Shown here: one piece after another, positions 10,394 through 18,987 of the stretch
How the letters are laid out: every line of letters starts with the position of its first letter
Position numbering within the stretch: position 1 is the first letter of the stretch
Origin: Monoraphidium neglectum
Lineage: Eukaryota > Chlorophyta > Chlorophyceae > Sphaeropleales > Selenastraceae
Length of the DNA stretch: 30,126 bases
Assembly (NCBI RefSeq): GCF_000611645.1
Contig: NW_014013577.1
Coordinates: forward strand, 21,848-51,973
Direction: 5' to 3'
Made by a program: the position numbers and the translations under genes
Notes under the pieces: model-generated
The model's database searches: none
What the model saw: the letters and a program-made list of their open reading frames with translations, nothing else
Told to the model about the DNA's origin: nothing

Positions 10394-12523
10394 GCAGCAG
10401 CAGCAGGCCCGGGCTGGTTCAGGGGATGTTGGAGCGCTGCAACTGCTGAGCCGCCGCAGACAGCATCAAGCGTGGGCGCTGCGTCTGGACGATGGTGCGG
10501 AGAGCGGGGCGCTTGCGCACCTGCCGCCGTGCGTCCTCGTTGGGCACGCTCGTCAGGAACGAGTGGAGGTTGGCGCCGTCCAGCGGCAGCGCCAGGCGGT
10601 CGCCGCGCGCCATCAGACGCCAGCTCGGCGGCAGACGGTGCGCCGCCACATCAGCGGTGCCGAGCTGCTTGGGGTCGGACTGCGGCGGAGCGGTGGGCGT
10701 CGCCTCAGCAACCAGGCATAAAATGCACAACGCAGCAACGCCAAATGCGTGGTACCTTGAATCTGACGTAGTCACCAAGGTCAGGTTCAACATATAGCCA
10801 CGTTGCTTTACGTGTTGGTGGGTAAAGCCTCTTTTTCAGCAAGCACAGGGCAGCCCTCCTGCCCCCAAACCACCCACCAGGGCCGACTGGAAGGCTGATG
10901 GGTAGTGCTGCCCCAGCTCCATGAGCCGCCGCAGCCGTGCGCGCGTTGATTCGTCCTGCAGGTGCACCCCGCTCTTCTCCTGGTCCACCTGCAGCTTGGT
11001 GCCCACCAGGACGGCCTCTGGGAAAAAGCCCGCCAGCTCAGACGCGCTCATCTGTTGGCGAGGTGGTGTACAAGAAAGAAGGAAGGTGCGCAGGGAGGTT
11101 GGGGTGACGCCGCAGGACGGGCTGCAGGGCGTTGTTGCGGTGTTGGAGATGATTGCAATGCTTCCCTTAGGCCAAGCGACCATCGCGTTTCACCAGGCGC
11201 ACGGCAGGTGGCGGCGATAAATGGGCTTCCCTGTCTGCAGCTGTGTCCAAACGATGTCGTGAGTGCGCTGCGCATCAAATCTCCCTCACCAGTGGCAGGG
11301 GTGAGGTGGTCCTGCCGGCCGGCACCGCCCCGCCATTCAACTCCCGGCCGCTGGTGGAGGCCTCCTTTGATCGCCGGTATCTGCCGGCGCAATAGCGAGC
11401 ACGCAGTTTTGTGGCTGTTGAGCTGCGCCTTATTTGAGAAGCTTGCATTGCTGCTGCTCCCCTGCCTGTGCCCACGTGCGACTGTGCACACGGTCCCGCC
11501 AACCGACCACCACCCCCTTCACCTCCAAATCAAACGCATGCCCAGGACCACGGCATACCAGCCTCTTTTCATCAAGCCGCCAGTGAATCCGAGTCTGGAG
11601 CCTGGGCTGGGTGCTTGCCTCCGTCCGTCCTAGAATCCACCCCGCCCGCCCACCTGTCCATGGTGTCCCTCAGCTTGGCGTACATCCCATAGTGCTGGTT
11701 CACCTCCGCCAGGTACGCCCCCAGGTCAGCGCACGCCACCCCCGCCGCGCGGCGCCACGCGGGGTCGCTGTGCACGTTGCGGCACGCCTCCGCCGCGTCG
11801 CACACCTGGCACATCTGCTCCACGGTGGGGGTGGGGGCGGGCGTCAGGGTACGCGGGCCGTGGGCAGACAGCGGTGAGCGGCCGGAGGGGACCAACCATC
11901 GCTGAGAGCCGCCACGCACGCGGCTGCGGCCTGCCGCTTGCAAGAGCAGCGCCCTTGTCAAGCAGGCCGTCGTCAAGCTGCCTGATGCCTGCCCTATTCC
12001 GACATTGTGGGCTTCAGGACCAACAAACCCCGTTTTCACAGCTGCATAAGCGATGGCAGCTCATGGGTTGGGGATATTGGGCCCGAGAGCAGCACCACCG
12101 CGATGCGTGCCACTCCCTCTTGCACCCCACCTCGTCCGAAATGTCGTCCATCAATTGGACCACGCTGGCGTCGTGGGGCGCCGCCATCACGCGCTCAATC
12201 AGCTCGTTGCATCTACGACGTAGAAGGAAAGAAGGCGGGGCGTGCGCGTTTGTTACGGCGACCACCACCTGGGCACACCCACACCACAATGGCGAGCCAT
12301 GCCGTGCTGGCATGCAAAAGCAGAGAAAAGCAGCCGGACTAGCTCACTTGTTCACGGCCTCCCGGCCCCACGCTATAAAATCCTCTGGATGCTGCAAGCG
12401 ACGGATACCAAAGAGGCCCGCGCCAGGGATGGCCGCCGTGCTGCTGAGCTCCCGCTGCGTCGTCGACAAGAATGCTTGCTCCCATGGGGCTGCCAGGCAT
12501 TGCGCGGCCAGACGCCGCAGCAT
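6904..12523 (-). CDS. Mitochondrial intermediate peptidase (M3 family zinc metallopeptidase)
   Basis: This protease removes an N-terminal octapeptide from imported mitochondrial precursors after the main processing peptidase has cut. Exon 1 (12348-12523) starts MLRRLAAQCLAAPW, a basic amphipathic mitochondrial presequence, then continues GLFGIRRLQHPEDF. Exon 2 is 12131-12212 and exon 3 is 11654-11814 (TMDR end). Later segments include VDQEKSGVHL (about 11000), then NEDARRQ spliced to VYIAGHSSPAKN (exon 10131-10198), and SDMATLLGQPSFAHL. The zinc motif HEMGH is at 8545-8559, followed by the downstream glutamate in VVEIPSHLWEHF. RFSHLTIYGASYYSYLYARG carries the C-terminal Tyr-rich substrate region. 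The last exon is 6904-7172. A serine run (8988-9040) and a Gly/Ala/Pro-rich linker near 9450-9520 are insertions relative to the family. Some middle exon borders are not settled. The start is the first ATG giving a targeting peptide. Confidence 0.9.
7179..7232 (+). repeat. TG repeat (CA on the gene strand) next to a peptidase splice acceptor
   Basis: The gene-strand CA tract ends within about 10 bases of the acceptor ATCAG that opens the last exon (7172). It takes the place normally held by a pyrimidine tract. Confidence 0.9.
8988..9040 (-). repeat. AGC trinucleotide tract coding for poly-serine in the peptidase
   Basis: On the plus strand it is GCT repeated with one ACT unit. Read on the minus strand in the peptidase frame it gives about 18 serines, between EEPVDWGNPGSD and the conserved VRRLGVVERDGG segment. 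The tract is flanked by conserved coding sequence and there is no stop, so it is likely translated as a flexible loop in the catalytic half of the protein. Confidence 0.85.
10286..10406. repeat. Interrupted CAG repeat in a peptidase intron
   Basis: About 40 triplets, CAG on the plus strand and CTG on the gene strand, are broken by single CGG units at three places. It lies in the intron at 10199-10520, bounded by a GTGCGC donor after NEDARRQ and a GCAG acceptor before VYIAGHSS. The polyglutamine or polyalanine frames it produces are not parts of genes. Confidence 0.9.
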
Positions 12524-12754
12524 ACTTGCGTTCTATGTGTATGTTTGCAGGCACACGCAACCCCTGGATGGAAGTGTTTTGTACAGATCTCAAAACCGTG
12601 CGTGATCACCTTCACTAAACATGGTGCTTGCGAAGAACTACCATTGTGCAGTCTCGACAATTGATCAGTGCTCATACGGCTCATAGCTGTTCACCATACC
12701 GTAGATCATCTCGCGTTGAAAAGGTTTCCGACCTTTCGGGGCCCGCCAACCAGG
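12524..12754. promoter_or_regulatory. Shared divergent promoter of the peptidase and TAF10 genes
   Basis: The start codons of the two divergent genes are 231 bp apart, so both promoters and both 5' leaders must fit here. I see no clear TATA box. Confidence 0.5.
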
Positions 12755-13790
12755 ATGGCCCAGCGGAATGGCACGCAGGATCTTTCGGGTAACGTGTCTG
12801 CAGCCACGCAGCAGCTGCTGATCAAGCTAGAGGAAGACCTCCCCACCATTGTGAGCGCTGCGCAGCTGACAAGGGCGCTGCTGCGCTGCTGCCGGGTTCT
12901 TTTGTTCAAATCTTGGCCCGTATGTTGCGCTCAAGGCACCGAATTCTGCAGCTTTAAGATGACCGTGGGGCATCTGAGTGCACATCATGTGCACTCCCGC
13001 ACAGCTGTTCTTCCGTGAGCAGGACGGCCCTCTCCCGCTGCACCCAAGGCCCGCGGTTGCTGCGTTGTGGCTGCCCTCCCTGCCACCACCTTACGTACAC
13101 TTCAGGTGCCCGAGGAGCTGGTGATGCACCACTTTAAGCAGGCTGGCTGCAACTGCGACGACGACCCGCAGCTGTGAGCTGGCGGCCAATCGCGCGGTGA
13201 CTTTGACAACGGGCATGCCCGTAATCCACCGCTGCATGCAGCACTCAGAACCGCTGCAATGCAATTCACCATAAGAGCTTTGCCTGTCCTCCTGGCGCCT
13301 TGCGCGTTTGCCACAGGGTGAAGCTGGTGGCCGTCGCGGGGCAGCGCTTCTTGACCGCGGTCGTGAACGACGCCGTGCAGCTGGCCAAGCGCAAGGCGGC
13401 AGCGGGCCAGGGCCGCAAAGCAAAGGACCTCGACCGGCGGCTGGTGCTCACGCCTGATGACGCGGCAACAGCGCTGAGGGAGGTGCGTGCACTCTTCAAT
13501 TTGGCCGGCTAGGGGTGGCAGGAGCGGGTGGGGTGTGCCGACTTGTGGTTGGGGCAGGGCTGGACCTCGTAAAACATGGCTTGCCGCCTTTGCCTGTGCG
13601 CCCACGCAGGCGGTCTGACATGCCCAAAACGTATTGATCATAATCAGTTGGGCTGAGGCGGTCAGACATACGCCTGCATGCATGTGTTGCTGTCCGACCC
13701 CTATCACCGCTCAACGTGCGCCATGTTCCCCAACAGTACGGCGTCAACGTGAGGCCAGCGCCCTACTTTGTCAACCCGAGGGACCGGTGA
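12755..13790 (+). CDS. TAF10: Transcription initiation factor TFIID subunit 10
   Basis: TAF10 is a histone-fold subunit of TFIID and, in many eukaryotes, of SAGA, acting in the nucleus at RNA polymerase II promoters. Four exons join in phase: 12755-12850, 13106-13173, 13317-13482 and 13737-13790, giving 127 residues, close to the plant protein. The start MAQRNGTQDL is followed by LIKLEEDLPTI, VPEELVMHHFKQAGC, VKLVAVAGQRFLTAVVNDA (the core helix of the histone fold), the linker QGRKAKDLDRRLVLTPDD, and the diagnostic end YGVNVRPAPYFVNP. An upstream in-frame ATG at 12668 would add 29 residues without family similarity, so the later start is preferred. A TGTAA signal follows in the 3' region. Confidence 0.93.
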
Positions 13791-14275
13791 TGTGGTGGCA
13801 ACACGCACGGCGCTGCGCAGGCGCTTTGACCCCCTGACCTGATGGCATTCCTCATGATGGCTGCCCTCCTGTGCACGGCTTTTGCTGCCTTCAAGCCGAC
13901 GCCTGCATCCTGCGGTGCAGGCAGCAGGAAAGCTGCCGTCGCCACCGGAGGTGCGCTGAAATGCGCACCATACGCCCATTTTTGGCTTCTGATTCTCTGT
14001 TTTTTGGCCAGTTTGTATATGCTACATGCATGCTTTTGCAATTCCCCAGCGTGGAAAATTGCCCAACGCTCGTGCTTCAAGGGCTGTAATAAAACAATAT
14101 TTGCATGCTGCAAATCTTGAGCAACGCCAAACAAGCAATTTTTGGCAAGTATTTGCATCAACCTGGGGGCGAGCCACCAAAGTAGGTGACAGCCATTGCA
14201 CTCAGTACGCCACCGATGTTGCCACTGCAGTGAGCGCACTGGCCTCCACAGCGCCTAGTTGTCATGCGCGCAGCC
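13791..14275. other. Convergent 3' region between TAF10 and the unrecognised Cys-rich gene
   Basis: This 485 bp stretch is more AT-rich than its surroundings and contains the TAF10 3'-UTR. A minus-strand frame ending at 14158 could be a spliced last exon of the neighbour if the GTGAGC near 14292 is used as a donor. Otherwise I see no gene. Confidence 0.5.
14085..14089 (+). terminator. Polyadenylation signal of TAF10
   Basis: TGTAA within GGGCTGTAATAAAAC, about 295 bp after the TAF10 stop. It is the chlorophyte signal and is followed by an A-rich stretch. Confidence 0.6.
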
Positions 14276-14920
14276 TCAAATCCTAGGGTAGGCCACGCCC
14301 CCATGCTCACCCTTGCCCAGCCCGTCGGCCCCTGCAAATGGTGTGAGTTTGCGGGGGCTGTCCATGTACTGCGCTGTCGGCGGGACATTGGCGGGCGCCT
14401 GGTGCGCGGGGTTGTAGGGTGTCCGAGGGACATGGGGCACCGGGCCGATGCGGATGTACTCTGTTCCGTTGAGGACCGCGCTTGAGCGGCGCTGGCTGCC
14501 CTCGGGCTCAAAGACCACGGATGACACCTTCATGGGGAGCAGAGAGGGGGGCGTGTGATGCGTTACAGGGACTCTGGAGCTGCGGCGTTCGGCGGCACGC
14601 GGCACGGGCCATGCGTTGGGTGATCAAGGTTGGCGGCACTTGCCTCCAACCCCGCAAGCGATACCGCAAGTGCCTCCCCGGTCCCAAGTTGAGCGCCTCC
14701 ACGGCACCTTGAAGCCCGAGCAGCTCTCATCGCAGCCAAAGGCATCGCTCCGCCAGTAGCAAGTGCAGCACTCGTTGCGTGTGACAGAGCAGGGGCCGAT
14801 TTCTGTAACGCTGTAGCGGCCATTGGGCCAGATGATGAGCGTTGAGACACGGCCGTTGCGGTTGTAGGCTACCCTGTGTGTGTGCATGCGCGCGTGCGTG
14901 CGTGCGCGCGCGTGTGTGTG

Positions 14921-14968
<48 letters not shown>

Positions 14969-15256
14969 TGCGCGCACGCGGGAGCATTGTGTAATGTTTC
15001 GATTCCGTGTACACGTGCGTACACATAGAGCTCTCGTGTGCGCCAGTGGGAGGGTACCGAAGGTCACAAGCAGGGGGCGGGATAGCGCCAAGCAGACCTC
15101 GCCGGGCGCACAGGACACGACAGCATCTGGCAGTGGGGGCCCCGACACTCCCGCCAATGCCGTGTAGCCGTCAAAACTGTACCCTAGAAATGTACCCTCT
15201 CACCATGTGCCCACCCACTGCTCGCTCGGCGGCGGCTTGCAGCAGCCCTGCCCCAT
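14276..15256 (-). CDS. Unrecognised small Cys-rich protein with N-terminal myristoylation-like motif
   Basis: I do not recognise the family. The proposed start (15256) is the first ATG after an in-frame stop and reads MGQGCCKPPPSEQWVGTW. Gly2, a small residue at position 6 and Lys7 fit an N-myristoylation signal, with Cys5-Cys6 as possible palmitoylation sites. The same frame then meets TGA and continues openly as FLGYSFDGYTALAGV and DAVVSCAPGEVCLALSRP. A second block (14708-14873) follows a CA-repeat intron: VAYNRNGRVSTLIIWPNGRY, then GPCSVTRNECCTCYWRSDAF and CDESCSGFK. A third block (14276-14527) reads VSSVVFEPEGSQRRS and ends in a Pro-rich tail. The last junction is in phase 0 but its acceptor (GAAG) is weak. 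The TGA may be an error, a tiny intron (27 nt, GT...AG, in phase), readthrough, or a sign of a pseudogene. The 3' end is uncertain. Confidence 0.5.
14874..14982 (+). repeat. TG/CG microsatellite (CA on the gene strand) in the Cys-rich gene
   Basis: On the minus strand this is a long CA tract with CG-rich interruptions that ends in CACACAG, immediately followed by the exon beginning at 14873. The repeat therefore abuts the splice acceptor. Confidence 0.92.
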
Positions 15257-15696
15257 GTACGCTGTGGCACTGGAGGGAAACACGATTCGCAGCGACCTGC
15301 ACAACCTGCACGGAGATGTAAGCGATCAGCAGATATCTGGTGCAGTAAACCGGCATAGATCCAGGTTATTTTTCACACTCCTTCAGCCCGATGCTGCCGG
15401 GCCCAGGTCACGTGCACTGCAACAGCAACACGGAAGGTCGGTGCTCGAATGCGGCTCGGGTTTGTGCTGGCCCGGTCTGCGAGCGGTGTGTTGGGCGCCA
15501 CAGCAGAACAGCACACAAAGTGGCGCCGAATGTGCAGCAAACATGTCGAAAAGTTGGCCTGTCCTCGCTCTCCCCTCCGCGGAACGCTCGGCACTGGGCA
15601 CCCATGTACCTGCTTCTTGCGTTGGACGATATGCTAGCGTCCCGCAGTCGGATCCCCCCAAATACTCATAACCTGTTACTCAAACGTGTCAACATA
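15257..15696. promoter_or_regulatory. Divergent intergenic region of the Cys-rich and cyclin-D-interacting genes
   Basis: The 440 bp between two divergent starts has no recognised coding segment; open frames on both strands have no domain. It should hold both promoters. No TATA box stands out. Confidence 0.4.
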
Positions 15697-18045
15697 ATGC
15701 CGGGTCACGCGTTGCTGGAAGTCACTGGATCGGCACAATCAACTCTCCAGGCGGCCCTGGACGCCCTAGGCCAGCGTGCAGTAGCGTCAGAGCAGAGGGA
15801 TGTGCCTTCCAAACGCGACGTGGTCGCCGCGGCGGAGCGCGTGAAAAGCGATGCCGCGAAAGGTGCGTCACCAGTGGCCGCCGCTTCCGCCATGTGGTCC
15901 GCTGCTCGATCCACCCGCATGCACGCATCACTGTCCGTCACCAACGCGCACACAATAAACAACGCCCTGCGCAGTTGGTGTGATGTGCGGCGAGGCCGGC
16001 GCCCCGTCGCTCGCTCCCGACGTCGCCGCATCGCTCGTCGGCGCGCTGCAGCAGTCGTGCCTCGTGCTGTGCGCAGCGTTCTACGCGCTGAGCGGCGCCG
16101 CGGCCGGGGCCACGCTGCGCAAGGACGTCAAGAAGCTGGCTGGTGGTGTAGTGCAGCCCTGCATAGGCCTGCTCAGGGCCATGGTGCGCGTGACCACAGC
16201 CGGCCGGGCAGCAGGGGCCAACTCCTGCCCCCGCTTTGGATTTGCAGGAACGGCTTTGACGACTGCGCCGCACGGCTGTAGGCCCCAAAATTGACGCACC
16301 GCAGCTGATTCCACAGTATACGCCCCGCAATCGCCCGCGCCCAGGAGGGCGGAGGGGACTTGAAGCGCGCGATTGGCAATGTGTGGGGCGGCTGCGACGC
16401 GGTGGCCAAGGCTGCGCTGGACAACAAGGGCGCGCTGTTCAAGGCCCTGGCCGGGGTGATGGCCGTGCTCAAGGACACCCTGCGGGAGGTGTGGGGGGCT
16501 GGATGGGGCAGCATGGTTGCGGAACCGCACCTCAAGGCAGTTCAACGCAGTTGATGAACCAGGTTGACCGGATGTCAATAGCAGTGGAGGGGGTGTAAGG
16601 GTCAGAGGCAGCTGCTGTCTTGTTTCCTCTCTGGTGGAGGTGGTTTTCGGGTGCGATGGTGGGCGACAGCGAGGGCAAGGCACGCGGGCCTGCAGCGCTG
16701 CGTTTCTCTTCCACGGCGCGACCTGTCTGCTGTCTGCTGTGCCGCAGATGCAAGAGCTGGAGGAGGGGGACGGCGGCGGCGGCGGCGGCAGCGGCTACGA
16801 GAGTGACGACGACGCCGGCAGCTCAGAGGCCGGCGCCGCGGCAGGCGGGGCGTCCACAGCGGGCTCTGCCTGCCGCGGCGGCGGCGGCAGCGGTGGCAGC
16901 GGCGGCGCCGCCAGCGCACAAGGTGGCGGCGGAGCAAACGGCGACGCAGCGGCGGTCGTTGGTGCCGGGGATACAAGCGGCAGGTTGCACAACCTGCGCG
17001 AGCTGGCAGACCTGGATTTCGAGGCCGGAGAGCTGAGCGGACGGGAGCGCGAGCTGCTGAGCAGCTGCCGGGCGCTGATGGAGTCCGCGGCCGCGGTGGT
17101 GAAGGCCTTTGGGCGCGCTCTTTTGCAGGGTGGGTTGAGCGCAGGATGCCAGCACAGGAGCTGCAGCACATATTGCGGGCACGTTGGAGGCTGTGGGCAG
17201 CGCTCGTGCCGCACAGGCCTTGTCTGCTGGCGTGCTGCAAGGCTGCTTGAAGCGTAGACCAAGCATGAATTTAGCTGTGCGCTGATTTTGTGCGCACGCG
17301 GTGCTGCTGCTGAGAGCTGTGTGCAGCTGATTGCTCGGCCATGCTGGCAGCCCGGTTTTGGTAGCTGCATTTGGGAGCGCCCTTCCCCCATCGCCGCCCT
17401 CCCCAACGACGGCATGCGCAGAGTCCGCCCTGACGGCAGGCGTCAGCGGCCCCGGCGGCGGTGAGGCGCTGGAAGGCTGGGAGAGCAGCCTCTTCCACGC
17501 TCGCAACCTGCAGCGCTGCGTGGAGGACCTGGGTGCTGCCATGTACCCCCCGCAGGTGTGAGGCGCGAGGACGCTCGCGGCGGGGGCTCGGGTTGGGGAC
17601 GGGTTGATTTCAAACGGAGGGGGTGGCTGACATTTCAGCCTGACAAGTGGCAACCGCATGACGCGTTTGAGTCCACCAACACCGCCTCTGCGCGCCGTGC
17701 CGCAACGAGCAGCACCCTGCTTCAGCTCAAGCTCGGCGCCAGCGACGTTCTGTTGGGATGTGCAACACCCAGCTGCGCTGGGTTGAAACAATTACGCCCT
17801 ACCACGCCTGTCAACTGCACCTTGCATCGCAGGATGCAGAGGAGGTGTCGAGCGCCGCTGACGGCGTAGCCACCACCATTGAGCTCATGATTGACGAGTG
17901 CCCTGCCGCCGATGCGGTGGGGGGCGAGCTGGCGGCGCTGGGGCGGCAGCTGGCTGAGGCGCGGGAGAGGGTGGAGCGCGCCGCGGTCGCAGCGGCGGCT
18001 GCGCCTGTGGGCGAGGGCGGAGCCCAAGCGGTTGCTGGCACCTGA
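15697..18045 (+). CDS. Grap2/cyclin-D-interacting protein (CCNDBP1-like)
   Basis: The family (GCIP, human CCNDBP1) binds D-type cyclins and bHLH proteins and restrains cell-cycle entry in animals; the algal role is not known. Six exons join in phase: 15697-15862, 15975-16183, 16345-16488, 16748-17129, 17422-17555 and 17833-18045, giving 415 residues. Family-like helices are QQSCLVLCAAFYALSG, GATLRKDVKKLAGGVVQPC, IGNVWGGCDAVAKAALDNKG, VMAVLKDTLREMQELEEGD, ELLSSCRALMESAAAVVKAF, ARNLQRCVEDLGAAMYPPQ and VATTIELMIDE. Exon 4 inserts about 80 residues rich in Gly, Ala and Ser with an acidic patch (about 16775-16980), probably disordered. The start gives MPGHALLEVTGSAQ. The overall helical order matches the family, though sequence identity to animal members is low. 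Confidence 0.8.
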
Positions 18046-18127
18046 CGCAAGCTCTTCTGACTGCCAGGCCCCCCCCAGGGCCCGCAGCGGTGCCCGGGCC
18101 GCATCGCAGCTGCTCACACCACTGTGT

Positions 18128-18132
18128 TGTAA
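18128..18132 (+). terminator. Polyadenylation signal of the GCIP-like gene
   Basis: TGTAA, 83 bp after the stop codon, in a locally AT-rich stretch. This spacing suits a short algal 3'-UTR. Confidence 0.5.
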
Positions 18133-18931
18133 ATTTGTACCCTTTTGCATCCTTAGATTTGCATATCGGGGCAGCTGCTACTGCCGCGCACAGCGCACGC
18201 CAGCCATTGCGCTGATGCCTCCACATTGCAGTCCGTTTGTGTGCCTGTGTTGGCTGAGCAAGGGTGCAGTGCTTTCAGAAAGCTGATGGGCCTTGCAGCC
18301 GGTCCATGCCCATACCTGGCCCGTTCTAAATGCTCTGTGGATCTATGGCACCCTGCCGGCGCAACCAAGGGTGCAAGTGCGGCCCCGTAGTTGGCTCGCC
18401 TGGAAGCCCACTGGCCAGTCATACTTCGGGTGTTCGCCCGCCCGCCATCCCTCACACTCCTACGTAGGCCGGGCAGTTACCGGGGGCTGCCTGAAGGTCA
18501 ATATTTGCAGAGGACTGCTGCGACGACGCGAGAGCAGCCTCAGCGACTAGCGGCTTGCTCGGGTGGCGCCTGCGATTAGCTCCCCGAACCCTGTTTATAC
18601 CAGCAGCGGGGAGTGAACGCTTGTGCATTGGTATCTCGAGCACTGACTGCACCATTTGAACTGTGTGCCGTCAGCGCTTGAGCGGATGGATGTGCATGCA
18701 TCAGAGTGCCGGGGGCCCACAGGTAAAAAAAACTTACAACGGGGTTCTGGCGCAGCACACACAGCCAAGACTTGGCAATGGCTATGGTAAGATTTTCATC
18801 TGGCAAACATGGTTGCGTTTCATTCCAGCTATCTATGCAGCCCGCTCTAGCCCGTTGTCATCATTTGCGGGTTGCCAACTTTGACCCCGGAGCTGCTTTG
18901 AAAAGTGCTGATAGTCCAACATGCAAAAATG

Positions 18932-18936
18932 TTACA
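18932..18936 (-). terminator. Polyadenylation signal of UAP56
   Basis: TGTAA on the minus strand, 52 bp beyond the stop. A second copy lies at 18734-18738, so the true 3' end could be either. Confidence 0.45.
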
Positions 18937-18987
18937 CGAGCGGCTATTGCAGCCAACAAACAGGGGTCACGTGATTCTCGAGCGTGC

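Larger units (their letters stand above)
18046..18987. other. Convergent 3' region between the GCIP-like gene and UAP56
   Basis: The 942 bp hold the 3'-UTRs of two convergent genes. Between about 18150 and 18730 I see no conserved coding segment, RNA gene or repeat. Confidence 0.5.

Noticed and set aside
9762..10771. Plus-strand frames with long poly-Gln and poly-Ala
   Set aside because: The CAG tract lies in an intron of the minus-strand peptidase gene, and the flanks are antisense to conserved peptidase exons.
16602..17791. Large minus-strand Arg-rich and Ala/Pro-rich frames opposite the GCIP-like gene
   Set aside because: The plus strand has family-conserved exons joined in phase; the minus frames are GC-driven shadows.
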